From the NCBI GenBank assembly GCA_022836615.1, contig MU405323.1, positions 1-64,000 on the forward strand: a stretch of 64,000 nucleotides of DNA, read 5' to 3'. The notes under the pieces are model-generated. The model searched no databases. It saw only the letters and a program-made list of their open reading frames with translations, and was not told where the DNA came from. A program made the position numbers and the translations under genes. Below are positions 22,105 through 35,094 of this stretch, piece after piece (position 1 is the first letter of the stretch; each line of letters starts with the position of its first letter). This DNA comes from Annulohypoxylon bovei var. microspora (lineage: Eukaryota > Ascomycota > Sordariomycetes > Xylariales > Hypoxylaceae).

Positions 22105-24047
22105 TCACACTACCGTGATACCACCAGAGAGCATGGCGTAGTTTGCCAATTTAAGGGACAGCACTCTCGATTTTGGGAAGTCGGGGTTAATAACTAACCG
22201 ACCTTCCTTGTTATAGCCCACCTCGCCGAAGCTTTCAACCATCTCCTCGAAGCAAATATCGGGGCGGACGCGGTTAATCTCCGCCACGATCTCATCACTC
22301 CATACTCCGGAACACCAGCCGTCTCTGATCATAAAATAGGGGTTAAGAGGCGGAACAGGTGAGTCTAAGCAAATCTGTCAGCATGATAGGACTGGAGGCT
22401 TAGGACTACCCAGGAAATATCAGTGATGTACGTACCAAGATCCACGTATCGGATCCGCAATAGTTCCACGGACTTGAGGCGGTCCAAGGCTCGGATGCCA
22501 CCCAGCACCAGTTGCTCGAAGGCCGCGATGAAGTGCATATCGGTAATTCCCGAACCTGACTCGTTCCATTGTACATTCTGTCGGCAACAGTTCTTGACTG
22601 TGAGATCAATGGTCCTTAGTCGAGTGGTGCGAGGATTCGAATATTTGGCAAGCACGTCGAAAAAGCTGTGGCAGACACGGCCGGTATAGGAAAGGTGTTC
22701 GAGATTACATGCAGCTCTTGCCATCTTCTCACACCAGTGAAGTTGTTCACAGACTTTGAGATAGTAAGGCGGGCAAGACATTTCTCTGCGATAGTCACAC
22801 TCAAGGCAGAGATTGAGACATGTAATTTTTGGATCGAGGCACTCAAGCGTGCCCGCCATACTAAGATAGCTCTTAGATTTGGGTTTAGCATAAGTGCCAT
22901 GCCACTCCTCCATATTCGGCAGTGCGCGCGAAATGACCTCCCAATCCTTCGGCTGCCGAATTATGTTCCACTGGCCCTTCACGACCAGCGTGCGAATCGA
23001 CGGGATTTCGGGCAAATCTCGAGGGGCCCATGCAGGACTAGCGAGGCTGAACTTCACCCGCGGAGCCTTCTTCCTCTCCCCACCCTCAAGCGTCATGACC
23101 CGCGCCTCCGGAAACTGCATACTCACAAGATAAAATATTTCTTCTAGAGTCGAGTTATCTGTTGGTAGCGCATAAGTAGCGCTAGCTATACCCTCGGGAG
23201 AAACCGTCGGTAGGGCAAGTGAGGTATCGCCTGGTACGGTCGAATGGAACTTCGGTTGGAAGACCGGGAACCAGATTTCGACATGTTTTACGTACGTCCG
23301 GAGGTGAGGATGGCGCACGAAGAAATCCATTACATCGTTACTGCAATGAACTGTTGCTTTTAGCTTAATGTGACGATAGAGTCGTTGTTGAATCTGATCC
23401 CTCCATAAGGGCCAGACAAGAGCTAGATTAGACAACTCTTTCCTCCTCGAATGCCGTAATGCGGTACTCCAATTTCGAGCATTCACGCTCGGGATGTTGA
23501 GAGAACTCGGCGATGTTGTGGAGACTCGGTATCCGAATATGTGGTCAAGAATGCACTCGTGGATCTCGGCCGGTAGTTGGGCCAACGTTAAGACAGGATT
23601 TTGTTCGACAATAACCGGCGTCGATACGGGACTCGCAACCATGCAGTCTTCAGATCCGAAGCAGTCCGGCTGACAAGTTAGACAACGGATATCGGTCTGG
23701 CCTTGTTGGGCGTTAGGGAACGGAGTGCTGCTGGGGCGGGTTGGGGGTACGAAATCATTCGGCTTAGGCTGCTCGAGAGGTGGACTTGCCGGGCCGGGCG
23801 TGACGGGAGTAGACGTCGTAGTCATTATTGCGGCTAACTCGACGGTTGCGGTGCCCTCGTCCTCATCATCGTCTCCATCCCGATCCTGACCCTGACCCCG
23901 ATCCCGGTCCCGGTCGGTAGATATCTCTCTCTGTAGGTAAGGTTCTCTTGGGAGATGAAGACTTTGAGAGTGAGCCTCGAAGGAATGCCCGACGCCAACA
24001 TCTCCATTGTGAAATGTGGAGGAGTCTCTGGTTCCAACCATAATCAT
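22105..24047 (-). CDS. fungal F-box-like protein
   Basis: Two exons (24047-22436, 22364-22105) give 623 aa. A disordered N-terminus with an Asp-Arg-rich run (about residues 41-65) and Pro-rich segments leads to an F-box-like helix (LTLAQLPAEIHECILDHIF), then RKELSNLALVWPLWRDQIQQ and a long repeat-poor C-terminal region. The intron joins YVDLD to SPVPPLNPYF. A competing acceptor 6 bp upstream in the transcript would meet a stop, so the second AG is used. It probably serves as a substrate adaptor of an SCF ubiquitin ligase by family, but partners are unknown. The third codon is also ATG, so the start may be six bases later. Confidence 0.82.
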
Positions 24048-25360
24048 CTTAACTTCTAAACCAAGTTTAATATACTAGGAGAAGAATGTTCATGACAGGT
24101 AGTGTCTGCCGAGGAACACCAACTACCTAGAAATTGATGTGTATTCGGATTCGATGTTCGTCCGATGTTAGTCTTGGATTTAGCGGTGGCTATGTGAAAG
24201 AAGTCCTGGACAGTAAGAAGGTATCGTATCGAATTGCGATGATTCTTCCTAGAACCGCAGTCGATTGAAGGAAAGGAGTAGCCGCCGAAGCGTTCAATAA
24301 TGGTTATCTTGACGAATATCTAGCCGACTAAATACTGAAAGGTGACGATTAGAATAATGTGAGAATTTTTTTATAGGCCGAGTGTAGTAGGTGTCGTCTT
24401 AGAAACACTTTAAGGTGAGTTTTAGTGGTCGCGTGTGACGGGCGTCGGTAGAAAAGTCGATACGATTGGGATAGAATCTAGAGGAGAGGATTCGACCGTC
24501 GAGAAAGGGAAAGGGAAATATTCAGAAGTCGAACAGGAGTATCAGTATGCAGAATGGCGGAATAGCGGGTGGGTTATCACGATACGATTCGAACGAGTTC
24601 CGAATTCGATTATTTAACAGCGTTGAGACTTTCGATAGCGATGGACAAGTGATGGCTCAGCGAAAGATTTCGGTACACGACAAGTCACGAGAGATGTCGA
24701 ATCTGGGATGATGCAAAATGGGCGTGGATGTGTTGGACGGACAGTGGGAGATTTGCCGGGGAGGGGACTTTTTACATTAACCTTGGTAGGTAGGTACATA
24801 CCAATTCAATTTACATGCCGGGGTTTATTGGGTTATTTCAACTTATTTGGGTACTAGTACGAGATGAAAGTATCCGTTAAACTGTAAAACTGTACATACA
24901 TCAATACACATGTGCGCTAGCGCCTACCCGATGCATTGATACCGTACCTACCATACAAAATACCAAATAGCGCTATCACAATCTGCTTATGACAACGCAT
25001 ACTCCTATTGGGATGTACATATTATATGTACTACCTACCCTTATGTACATATATAATTTAAGAAGAAAAATCTGGATCTTGAAAACAACGCACATACGTA
25101 GAAAGTTACTCATGTCCCTTTCTGTTTGCGACAAATTTACACGACCAGCACGACAAACCTCATTACCTCACTACCTCATTTTATATCTATAGCTATCCTT
25201 ACACAAGCAAAATGGGAAATATTGACGCATTCAATTCTACATAGTTATTAAGATGTCTAGACTCTACAACGTATAATCTCTCGGTACTTGATCTACTTAA
25301 TCGTGCATTAGGGGTCAGATTCGAAGTATTTCATGTACAGCTACATATGTAGTTTGAGGC

Positions 25361-25386
25361 ACATACATACATACATACATACATAT
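25361..25386. repeat. (ACAT)n microsatellite
   Basis: Six tandem ACAT units with a short tail in non-coding DNA. Confidence 0.9.
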
Positions 25387-25493
25387 CTTCAATGTTCATG
25401 CAACCCGACAGACGTTCCAAGGTTCTAAGGTTCCAATGACCGCCGCATGGCCTTCGACTAATTGCTGTAAGTCAAATTGATTAGCACAGCCAC

Positions 25494-25529
25494 CTCGTGG
25501 TGCTCGTGGTGCTCGTGGTGCTCGTGGTA
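25494..25529. repeat. 9-bp tandem repeat (CTCGTGGTG)x4
   Basis: Four copies; the last differs at one base. Non-coding context. Confidence 0.9.
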
Positions 25530-28500
25530 TTGACGTCTACCTAACCTACGTGTCTGTGTGTATGAAGCCATGAGAACCATAAGAACCATAAGAAATCCAT
25601 ACATATGCATACCTAGGTACATATGTACATGTGCTTCTAGTCCTGCTGGCGTCCGTCAGCGCCTGTTATTAAGCTTTGAGTGGACTGCATACTCTGGCAT
25701 ACTCGCAGCAAGATCTCCATCCAGTGGCTTGGCCAAGTCCCCGGCATCCCTGAGTGGATACATATCGGAATTACTTGCATGACTAGATACCTACATAGCA
25801 GTTGTCATCTGCCTCCTTATCTAAAGGCATTATTTGATCTTCTTTTCTTCTTTTCTTCTTCAATGCGTCAACATTTTATAACTTTCTCTCTCCTGTGTAG
25901 AATGAGTCGTGATGCTGGTTGACATGACTTATGGTAAGTCATCCATTATATCAAGAGTACAACCTTGAATACCTACATTTGTATGATTTGACAACTTGGA
26001 AGTGCGAGATAACCTAACACAAGCAGTTTACCAATCAAAATTATTATATTCAACTTTAGGTGTGATTGGCTCTGATTCTGTTCAGTACTTACGTGAGGCC
26101 ATATTAAATTTCAGATAACCAGGGGCAGCACCTGGCAGGGGGGCAGTCTTACATATATACGTACATACATGATCCTTATCTGTAGATTGTATTTCTGCAA
26201 TCCGAAAGACATACATAGTACACGTCTCTCTAAATCATGTAGTTCCATCATATGATTAATTAGGTAAGTAAAGTATTGGCTTTATAATGTACTTCGGGTT
26301 TACAATGCCATTTTGGAGATATCACCATTCGCGAAAGTAAATATCCGCCACCACAACGGATCAAAACACAGGATCGGAAATAACCTAGGCATGATGTTGA
26401 TAACTAGACGGGAACAAGTTATTACGTCACATGTTATCGAGATATCCCGAATACCGAATACCAACCCACGGGGTCGCTTAGTTGTGTAGAATGTTGCCGG
26501 GTCTGCTTTGGTTTGGGGCATTTATGTATTATAAGAGACGATATAAGATGACAAATATCAGAAGATATTTACTTTATTTAATACCTAACAAACAAACTGT
26601 AAATATCATTTATTTCTCATTGCTTTTCCAGATTTAGGAGCTGTCATATTTGTTAGTAGGTAAAAAATAATAACCATATCGCTGGATCGTGCCATATCAT
26701 ATCATTAATGTGGCTAGAAAAAGAACGTCAGGTTTTAATTTCGGAACCATAAACGACTCATTCTTTTTATTTACCTAACGGCTAATCGATATCTAAGATG
26801 CATTAAACTCAATTGTATGGCATTTATATATATATGTAACTGCAAGCAGTGTTGAGGATTGCTATTACATACTTACCTACATATATTTATCGTCATTCAT
26901 CTCATACATGTATCCGGTTCGGTCTCTTTGGACCCTTACTCGCGGCTAACCCCCCAAAAGCCTGCCTGATTCGTACTAGGCTGTTGATTAAATGTCTTGT
27001 TTCATTCTACTTTGAATCAGCCAATAAGAAGTTCAAAAGTATTGAAACGCCCCTCTGACATGAAATTTCGCTTTTACTCTAAACGGCTTAACATGATAAT
27101 CCATCATACCTAGTTCCTTAATTTGTTTCTCAATTGTGGAACAATACAATTACATACCGACCTATGTACATGTTCCTGCATCTAGAGGTAACTTGTTGTA
27201 GGTGGTAGGTATTGTTGATATTCTGTCCCCTTTATTACATGTTAAATCGGCTTGCAATCCATTGATATATAACGACAATGTTAACAATAAGTGGCTTGTT
27301 ACGGCTTTGTAGCCTTGAAAGCCCCTCAACCTTCAGCTTAGCTCTTTGACAAGATCTTTGACAAGATCCTTGGGTAATTAAATTTCCCCGAAAGAATCGC
27401 CTGCGTCGTCAGTCGCCAAGAAGGAGCCGCAAAGATGGTTCCATATGTTCCCCAGGCCTCTTCGGAGTACCACCGAATATTATGGAATCACCTCCCTCTT
27501 ACGGTAGCAATAGTTCGGAGGATCATTTACAACCTTGGATAGGTTGGATAGGTCCTGTGCCTGGATTAGCACCTGTGAGTGTTCAGCAGCGATCATGACC
27601 TACAACCGGGTATAGGTTCATATAACTGCCACCTTCGCCACATCCATCTTTCATGCGTCGTCAAGCAAACGACCGGGCGTATATACTATGCTCCTCCGGC
27701 TTCTCGACGTCAACTGCTGCATCGTGGTTCTTAAGTGTCATCTAGATTGTATTGTACATGTTAGCAGCAGGATATCGACCAAGCTTCCTATCCGTTTAAT
27801 TCGTAATAAGACCAAGATCGTACAGATCTTGCATGATGGAGTTTACTAACGATGACGAGACTTGGCTTGAACGGATCTGAAGGTGCACAGCGTGCAGAAA
27901 GTGGTGGGGTATTGGATGGCGCCGCTTAACGACCTACCCAAAAAATCCACTAGCTACAATGCGATTTATTTTTATTACGTCCAGTCTCGATCTAGTTGAC
28001 CCTGCCACTTTCCCAGCCGACCTGTCGCGAAGCCTCGTTAGGGATGGCCGAACTGGTGAGAGTGCGCGAGGCGCTCCAAACCCCTGCCTGCGGATCGACG
28101 CGGCGCTCCAGGGGCTTGCCGTTTGACTTGGCGGTACTTGGCGCCTATGGTGATTCCATATCCAACCGTCTACGAGCTAGGGTTATTTTGCCGACCTACG
28201 AATCCATACTCCCCAAACAAGTATCTCAAGGCTCAAGCATCTTCCAAGCAAATTTCCATAGCTTCCTGCATACGTTACGTACCTACCTAATAGTACTGAC
28301 AAGAAGTCTAGCTAGCTACCTACCCCATGCTTAAGGGGTAGGATCTTGATGGGGCCTACCTTATGGGGGCTATAACCTCCAGGGCTACGTTAGCCTACTG
28401 GTAATCTTTTAAGAAAAGACATGTTCCTCATCCTTTAATATGATCCGTCTTCCTGGGTCATCGTTTTTCTCTAAGTGGACCTTCTCTATTTATTTTTTAT

Positions 28501-28873
28501 TCTTGTAGTCCTTTAGGTGACTTTTTTTCTCTTGAAAGACATAGGACATAGAGTGGACTCTATCTAGAGGTGCAATTTTTCGTCTTTGTGACTCACCTCT
28601 ACCCTCGTCTCCTATCATTATATTCTACATCATTCACTTACACATCCATTTACTTCCAATCCATATTCGGGTCAGAGATTCACCTCTTGTTCTTTTCTCA
28701 TCAGAATCACACACAAAAAATACATTCACTGCCAGGGTGCACATTGCCTGGTTTTGGTTCTTCGATATATTTGTTTGCACATATTATTCGACTTGAAGTC
28801 AACTAACTCTTTCGCTCTTTAAAAAACCCTCGACTTGTCAGGTACAAAGGGGGATATATCATAAAATTTCAAC

Positions 28874-30313
28874 ATGGCTCCAAGTCTCTCCGCCATCTTT
28901 ACCAGTCTCCTGGCCCTGACGCCGCTGGGTGCGTTCGCACATCCTATGAATGTATGGCGACCTACTGCAGAGGCCGGTACATCGCTGGGGGTTTTCGTCA
29001 GCAATCCAGATTCGACGAGCGTGGTTCCCAACTCGTACATCGTGGTCTATCACAAGAACTTCACCGACAATGAAATAGACGCACATCAAGCATCCGTCAA
29101 GGTAGCCGTCAAGAAGCGAAATCTGGGCAAGCGAGGGCTAAGCGGCCAGCTACTTTCCACCAAAGTTCGTACGTTCGCCATGTCAGGCTGGCGGGCCATG
29201 GCCTTGGATTCTGACGACCTTATGATGAACAATATCAACAATATGGCGATGGTCAAGTATGTTGAGGCAAACACATACGTTTCGGCTACCGCCCTCAAGA
29301 ATCAGATCAACGCACCGACGGGACTGGTTCGGCTAAGCCATGCTGACGCTGGGGGTTCGGGATATATATTTGACGATACTGCTGGCACGGGTATCACGGC
29401 CTACATCGTGGACACGGGTATTATGGTTACACACGAGGATTTCCAAGGACGTGCTACGATGGGTTTCAATGCCGTGGAGGCAGAAGAGGTAGGATCCTAA
29501 TCCACCCACGTATTATATCGATCCTTGTACCGCTTCTCCTAGGACAAGTTGTCGAGGGATCTAAAACTAAGGAACCAAGGACTCGAAGCTAACAATGTAA
29601 TGTAGGCTACGGATCTAAACGGCCACGGCTCTCATGTCTCGGGCACGATCGGCGGTGCAACCTTTGGAGTGGCTAAGAACGTGCAGTTGGTTGGCGTAAA
29701 GGTCCTGGATGCTGATGGAGGTGGTACCAATGCCGACGTGATCGACGGTCTCAATTTCGTGGCGTCTAACGCCACGAAGGGAAAGGCAGTGATGAACATG
29801 TCACTTGGCGGACCCAAATCCCAAGCTGTTAACGACGCTATCGAACGCCTCTTTTCGAACGGTGTCGTCCCCGTCGTTGCTGCTGGAAACGAGGCTCAGG
29901 ATGCCGCTAATGTCTCACCAGCGAGCAGCCCCAACGCTATTACCGTAGGCGCTATCGACCAGACTAACGACAGACGCGCAAGCTTCAGCAACTTTGGTAC
30001 GATCGTCGACGTATTTGCTCCAGGCGTCAGCGTCGAGAGCGTTGGCATCTCGAATAACACCGCAAGCGAAGTTTTGAGCGGCACCTCCATGGGTATGCTT
30101 TCCCCCTTCATAATGTTTAAACATAGCTAACTAAAGTAACAAGCATCACCACATATCGCTGGTCTCGCTGCGTATCTCATGTCTCTCGAGGGCATCACTA
30201 ACGCCACGGCGGTTTCGGATCGTATCAAGGCGCTAGGCGGTGCTTCAGGAGCAAGCGTCCTACGAAATGCCCGAGGCACTACCAGTGTCATCGCCAACAA
30301 CGGTAACCTATGA
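28874..30313 (+). CDS. secreted subtilisin-like serine protease (S8A, proteinase K type)
   Basis: Three exons (28874-29488, 29606-30092, 30144-30313) give 423 aa. The signal peptide MAPSLSAIFTSLLALTPLGA is followed by an I9-type propeptide (NSYIVVYHKNFTDNEIDAH). The catalytic domain has AYIVDTGI (D180), GHGSHVSGTIGG (H212), AAGNEAQDAA with the oxyanion Asn, and SGTSMASPHIAG (S366), the last split by intron 2. Length and order match extracellular alkaline proteases of filamentous fungi. It should degrade proteins outside the cell after autocleavage of the propeptide. A long pyrimidine-rich leader precedes it. Confidence 0.96.
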
Positions 30314-32293
30314 TCAGGCGCGCGTTGGTACAACCATCCGATACCAGGTTATAATCGTTCTACTAGATGGTTAGGAGAACACGGTCCTCGCCGAAGTCGT
30401 TTCCTACACCTACGCTCGTTTTCGGACATATCGTCATCAGCATTATAGCGAAGCATATCATATCCAGGATCACACGATGAATTGAGGGGGAAAGCGAAGA
30501 TCGGTCTTTATCTATTGATATTTCTAGATACTTTTGATTGGTGATGATCACGAGTACGGAAAGCGAGACATTGTTTTTATATAGATGAGTGGCTACGCAT
30601 CACAGAGACGACGAGAAAGGAGATATGTGCATTAGACATCATTTTTCATGGCCTCCGGGCGAAATAGCGGTTTGTGCTTTACCATTACACGGTTGTGTAT
30701 ATTTTTGAGAAGGTAGATTACCCCTACCGAGTATATATTAAAATCAGCGATACCATTCACCAATACACAGTTACAAATATCTTTTGACGCTTACCTATTT
30801 AATCGACGTGACCCGAAAGGGGGTTATCAGTGAGTTTTCGCCAAGCAAAGATTAGCGGGAATGTATGCAAGAAATTGGTCAGATATGACTAGAATTACCT
30901 AGTAAATAGAGACTTCGATACGAACATGAACACGATGCACTCTCGCCTAATCATGCCTACCTTAAGGTGCAGCAGTAGAATCATCGTCAAAAAAACTCCT
31001 GGGTATACGCAATACTTCGCGAGACATGAGACAAGAAGTCGAAGCCAAGATCTTGGATGCGCCGAGTCTTGAGACTCCTCGAGGATGAAACGTATCTTGG
31101 CGGGAAAAGGCCGCGAAAGCCTTGCGCCGCCCAGCCCGCCGCCACGGTTTCGGACGGGCGCCCGCGCGATCAGTTAGTTTCTTGCCGGTTTCTTCGCGAG
31201 TCACTACCTGATCACTTGTAATCAGCCATTCTTTCGACCTCGAAACACCATATCGTATCGTGAGACAGGTCCTTCTGCCGTATGGCGGCCGCGGCGGAAA
31301 CACGCAAGACGCCTGCTTGCTTCGTCATCGCCGACGGTTGTTTACGTCGTGTCGGGAGAAAGCCACACGCCGTGGTAGTTAAGCCGGCATGAGAAAAGGA
31401 GCATGGATGTCGGTGACAAATAACGGTACGATGCACCGCAGTGTCATTTGTTTTCGTCACACACGGCCGCCCGCGTATCTAACGTTTATTCTGATATGTT
31501 AGGACAAATACGACCGAGGCTTATTTCTAAAACTCCTAAAGTCACCTAGGACTGCTTTTGTGTAGTTGTTTGATGCAGTCGTTACGATGTGGCTCATACA
31601 TCCTACTCTCGCGCGGAAGAGATAAAAATACACGGACCAGTCTTCTCCCTTAGACCTATCGATCTCAGAGTCTTGTCTTTTAGGACCTTCTCAATCCCCA
31701 GCCTCTGTTCTCGAGGCTGGGTTGCACTACAGCTATGGCTGAGTCCTTACCTCATCTATTCCCCTCTATAAAAGCCTACAGCTAGAAAAATGAACTCTAC
31801 TAACCACGCCGCAAATCCACTTATGGTACATATCAATTGGTGTTATGTTGACGATCCACGACGGGGAACCTTCTCTCGACATCGATCAAGTTCAAAAGCC
31901 CGCCGTGTGCCGACGAGCCACGGTGGGCTCGGTACTCCTCGCCATGTTTGGTTTGATATCAGCACTTCTCGGCACAGCCATAGTCATTGAAATGGACTAG
32001 ACTGTAATTTGACATCCGTGCATTTTCTTGGATTTTCAACACCTCCCCCAAATGGGGTATGAGGCGGTCATAAAACAGGAAATGAAAATGAATTCATACG
32101 GTATTAGGTCTGTATTAGTAAAAATTCTAAACGGGGCACATCAAAACTCATATAACGTTCACGATGTCTTACCCCTCCAAGCATGACAGCGTAACCAGCT
32201 ACTCTTCATTAGTAATCCTGCTGTTGACGCAACTTGCGTTAAGTGTATATCCTCGATGACGCCATGCAAATATGAAAACTCAATACGCGTACA
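30314..32293. other. 2-kb intergenic region, no supported gene
   Basis: It includes a GC-rich block (about 31080-31200) that yields a 113-codon minus-strand ORF without recognisable sequence. Flanking DNA is AT-rich with short ORFs only. Confidence 0.5.
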
Positions 32294-33924
32294 CTATAAT
32301 TCCTCGTGAACTAATGGCGTTACTGTTGCCTTAGCAGCAGCTTTGAGGCTGGATGCCGCCTCTTTGTCCCACATGACATCGAACCTTGCTCCGAAGTACC
32401 ACGCCGCGCCGAGCTGTCGAGACACTGTTAGATTTACTTCGATATACCCTAAGATTTGCGTGGATGTTACATACCATCAAACCGGACACGAATAGGAGCA
32501 CAAACACCACAGAGGCGACCAATAATATGGCTTCCCAGAAATCGTTATTAGCACCGTCTTGTACCGGCTGTCCCTGGGCGTCTTGTACGGCTTTTAGTTT
32601 CTTGGGGTCCTGTGTCGGGAAGAGGGTTTCGATGAATTGCTCAATCTGTTCAAGAGCCGGTCAGTATTTACCAAGTTCCAAAGTCGACTTCTAATATCAA
32701 GAGAAGGCCTACCTTGCCACAAGCCACGCTGATCTCAAGGTAATGAGGATCTCTCGGGTCATTCTTCCTCGCTATCCTTCTTGCGTATGCCTTGAACACA
32801 TCGCATACTACTCGTAAGTTTTGTGTCGACTGCATCATTAAGTGGCAAGCATCGCCCTTGGTGATCTTGATGTGGCTATAGAAAATTTTAGGGTTCTGGA
32901 AGACAAGCTCGAGGGTTGCGATCGCCATGGTCTGCGGAATCGCGACGAAGTTGAAGACACTCTGCTCTTTGATTCCAGCCATGTAGAACAGACACTCGTC
33001 CGCATGCTTCAGGGCGTTGAGAACCATTTCGGAGTTGCAGTGGAGAGCCTGCGTACGGTACTTAGGGTCGAACATGTCCTCCCATTTGTCGACGTACTTG
33101 CTCCAGACGTCCTTAGGCCAGAATCTCCGCTTATCCTCGAAGTCCTCGTGCACATCACGAATGATGTTGGTCTTTTGCAGGAACTGCCCCATGCTCTCGG
33201 ACAGCTCCATGCGGTCGAGCAGTGCAGGATTGGCTGTGTTGCCTTGGACAAAGATGCGCGTCAAGCCCTCTCCGACCAAGCCAGCGACGTAATGACAATA
33301 CTCCTCATATTCAGGAACTGTCTTGACGCCTTCTAGAAATTCGGCGTTTAGGGCGTAGTCGGCCATGCCATTACCCATCTTAATGGTGATGTCCTCGATG
33401 ACATCGTAGTATTTCTTGTCGATCTTCTTCAGTTCTGCGATCACGTCGTCAAAATGGACAAGCAGTTCGCGATCCTTCTCATCGGGCCCGCTTTCGTTGA
33501 AGGTCCAGCCATCCATCTTTAGATATTTGGAAAACTCGCGCAACATGGGCTCTTTTGTCTTCGCCGAGAGTGTCATGTCGTCTTCGATAGTGTCCAATCC
33601 TCTCAACACGAGGTAGAAGAGGGCAATAGGTACAAGCATTTCAGGTTGTAGCTCTTGAATGACAGTGGCGAAGCTACGGCTTGTCAAGTTTAGAAGTTCA
33701 AAGCATGATTTTAGAGTAGGAGCCTCCTTAGAGGGATCGCGAGCATGAACAGGTTCATGCCAAAGTTTCCTACGATGCGAGGCATGGAGTTAGTGGCAAA
33801 TTCATCATTGCAGATAACTAAGATGGGTAAAGATGGATAGTATGTGCTTTACTTACCATTGTACAATTGACCGCAGTTGATTCGGATGGATCATGAAATA
33901 GAGGACATCTTTGAGACCACCCAT
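32294..33924 (-). CDS. ERG9: squalene synthase (farnesyl-diphosphate farnesyltransferase)
   Basis: Four exons on the minus strand (33924-33857, 33769-32713, 32645-32475, 32413-32294) give 471 aa. It begins MGGLKDVLYFMIHPNQLRSI. The two Asp-rich motifs are DTIED (about 82-86) and DVHED (about 228-232), which bind Mg-diphosphate. YVAGLVGEGLTRIF is also conserved. A C-terminal hydrophobic span (AILLVASVVFVLLFVSGLM) anchors it in the ER membrane. It condenses two farnesyl-PP to squalene via presqualene-PP, the first committed step of ergosterol synthesis. All splice joins keep the family sequence, and residue 23 (Trp) is split by intron 1. Confidence 0.98.
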
Positions 33925-34754
33925 ATTTGCGCTTTAGGGGTTGATAGGTGGCGGTGAGTAGGTACTTTGGGAGATTCGCGATGGTTAAGGGGAAGGGAGA
34001 AATATCAAGCGTGTGTAGCCACAATAAATGACTGGCCGCGAGCTGATATAAAAGTTAGGATAGAGTAGTAGTAGGAGCAGTAGTAGCAGTGCTTATGATA
34101 ACATTCCGAGTGTTGATATTACTACAGTAGATAAACAGGGCTATGATGCGGATGAAAAGAAGGTGATGTTTTGTTGTTGTGGTAAAGAACGATTAGTTGT
34201 TCTACAAGTAGAAAATTAATTTTATCCTGGAGCAATGCCGACATTAAAGAGATGAACGGAAGAAATCTAAGTTCGTCTCCACATCAAATTTCGACTAAAA
34301 CGCCAGCGAATCGGCGGTCGAACTAGCTGATCCGGGGATCAACCCTGTGACCCTCTCGATTAAGCAAGCTCTAGCTAGTTGCGACGAAGACACTATTGGC
34401 CTGATTAGCTAGCTAGGTCAAATCGGGTAGTTAAGACTACCCCACTGCGGGGTGGCAGCTGTATGTACCTATGTACAGTACATGTGGACTAGGAGGTGGT
34501 TCATAGGCTGGGAGGTAAGAAGGTTATTGATACATACATACCTAATGCATACTATGTAGATAGATCGTATCTACTTGTATGTAATCATATCTGAATTGTA
34601 ATAAGTGTTGGTACCTACCTTTCAAAAATCACATTATACAACATTGAAGGTACCTAAGCAACAAGCTGCAGGTACGCTGTGCAAGGCCTTTTGGTAGGTA
34701 CATATTGGGGTAAGTTCCGGGTGTGCGGTGAATTTTGAATCCACCTGTTAGCGT

Positions 34755-34824
<70 letters not shown>

Positions 34825-35094
34825 CNNNNNNNNNNGTGTCGGTTTGGGTTGGATATGTTTTTTGTTTGGTAATTTTGGGTTTTTTTCGGGGGTTGGGTTT
34901 TATTTTTTAACCCCCCTTTTTCCTCCCCCCCCCCCCCCCCCCAAAAAAAAAAAAAAAACGATTGAGGGGTCATCTAGGTACCTTGCTGTCCTCGTTTCCT
35001 TTTCTCCAAATTTACATTTCGTTACTGATTCTTTTTTTCTGTAACGAAGCATTCGCACGCTTCTTACTATTTTGCACCTGTTCTAAATTCGACC
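33925..35094. other. intergenic region with assembly gap
   Basis: ERG9 upstream region, then low-quality sequence around a gap. Near 34310-34385 the minus strand has a degenerate tRNA-like stretch that does not fold as a tRNA. Confidence 0.6.
34755..34958. other. assembly gap with homopolymer flanks
   Basis: A G-run (34755-34823, one A inside), ten N (34826-34835), a T/G-skewed stretch, a C-run (34925-34942) and an A-run (34943-34958). The N mark a scaffold join; the homopolymers look like read-end artefacts, so local sequence and spacing are unreliable. Confidence 0.95.

Larger units (their letters stand above)
24048..28873. other. 4.8-kb gene-free region between divergent genes
   Basis: ORFs are all short and not protein-like. 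It holds two tandem repeats (25361-25386, 25494-25529), a 12-bp direct repeat TTTGACAAGATC near 27344-27367, and a pyrimidine-rich stretch at 28420-28700 that is probably the leader of the subtilisin gene. No mobile element recognised. Confidence 0.5.

Noticed and set aside
27996..28334. 112-codon forward ORF starting with TTG
   Set aside because: No ATG at its start, no family and no splice logic; ordinary chance ORF.
30962..31303. 113-codon minus-strand ORF in a GC-rich block
   Set aside because: No recognisable sequence, no splice partners and no start context; noted only as a composition feature.
34629..34973. ORF spanning the N gap with poly-Pro translation
   Set aside because: Produced by the homopolymer runs and N at an assembly gap.
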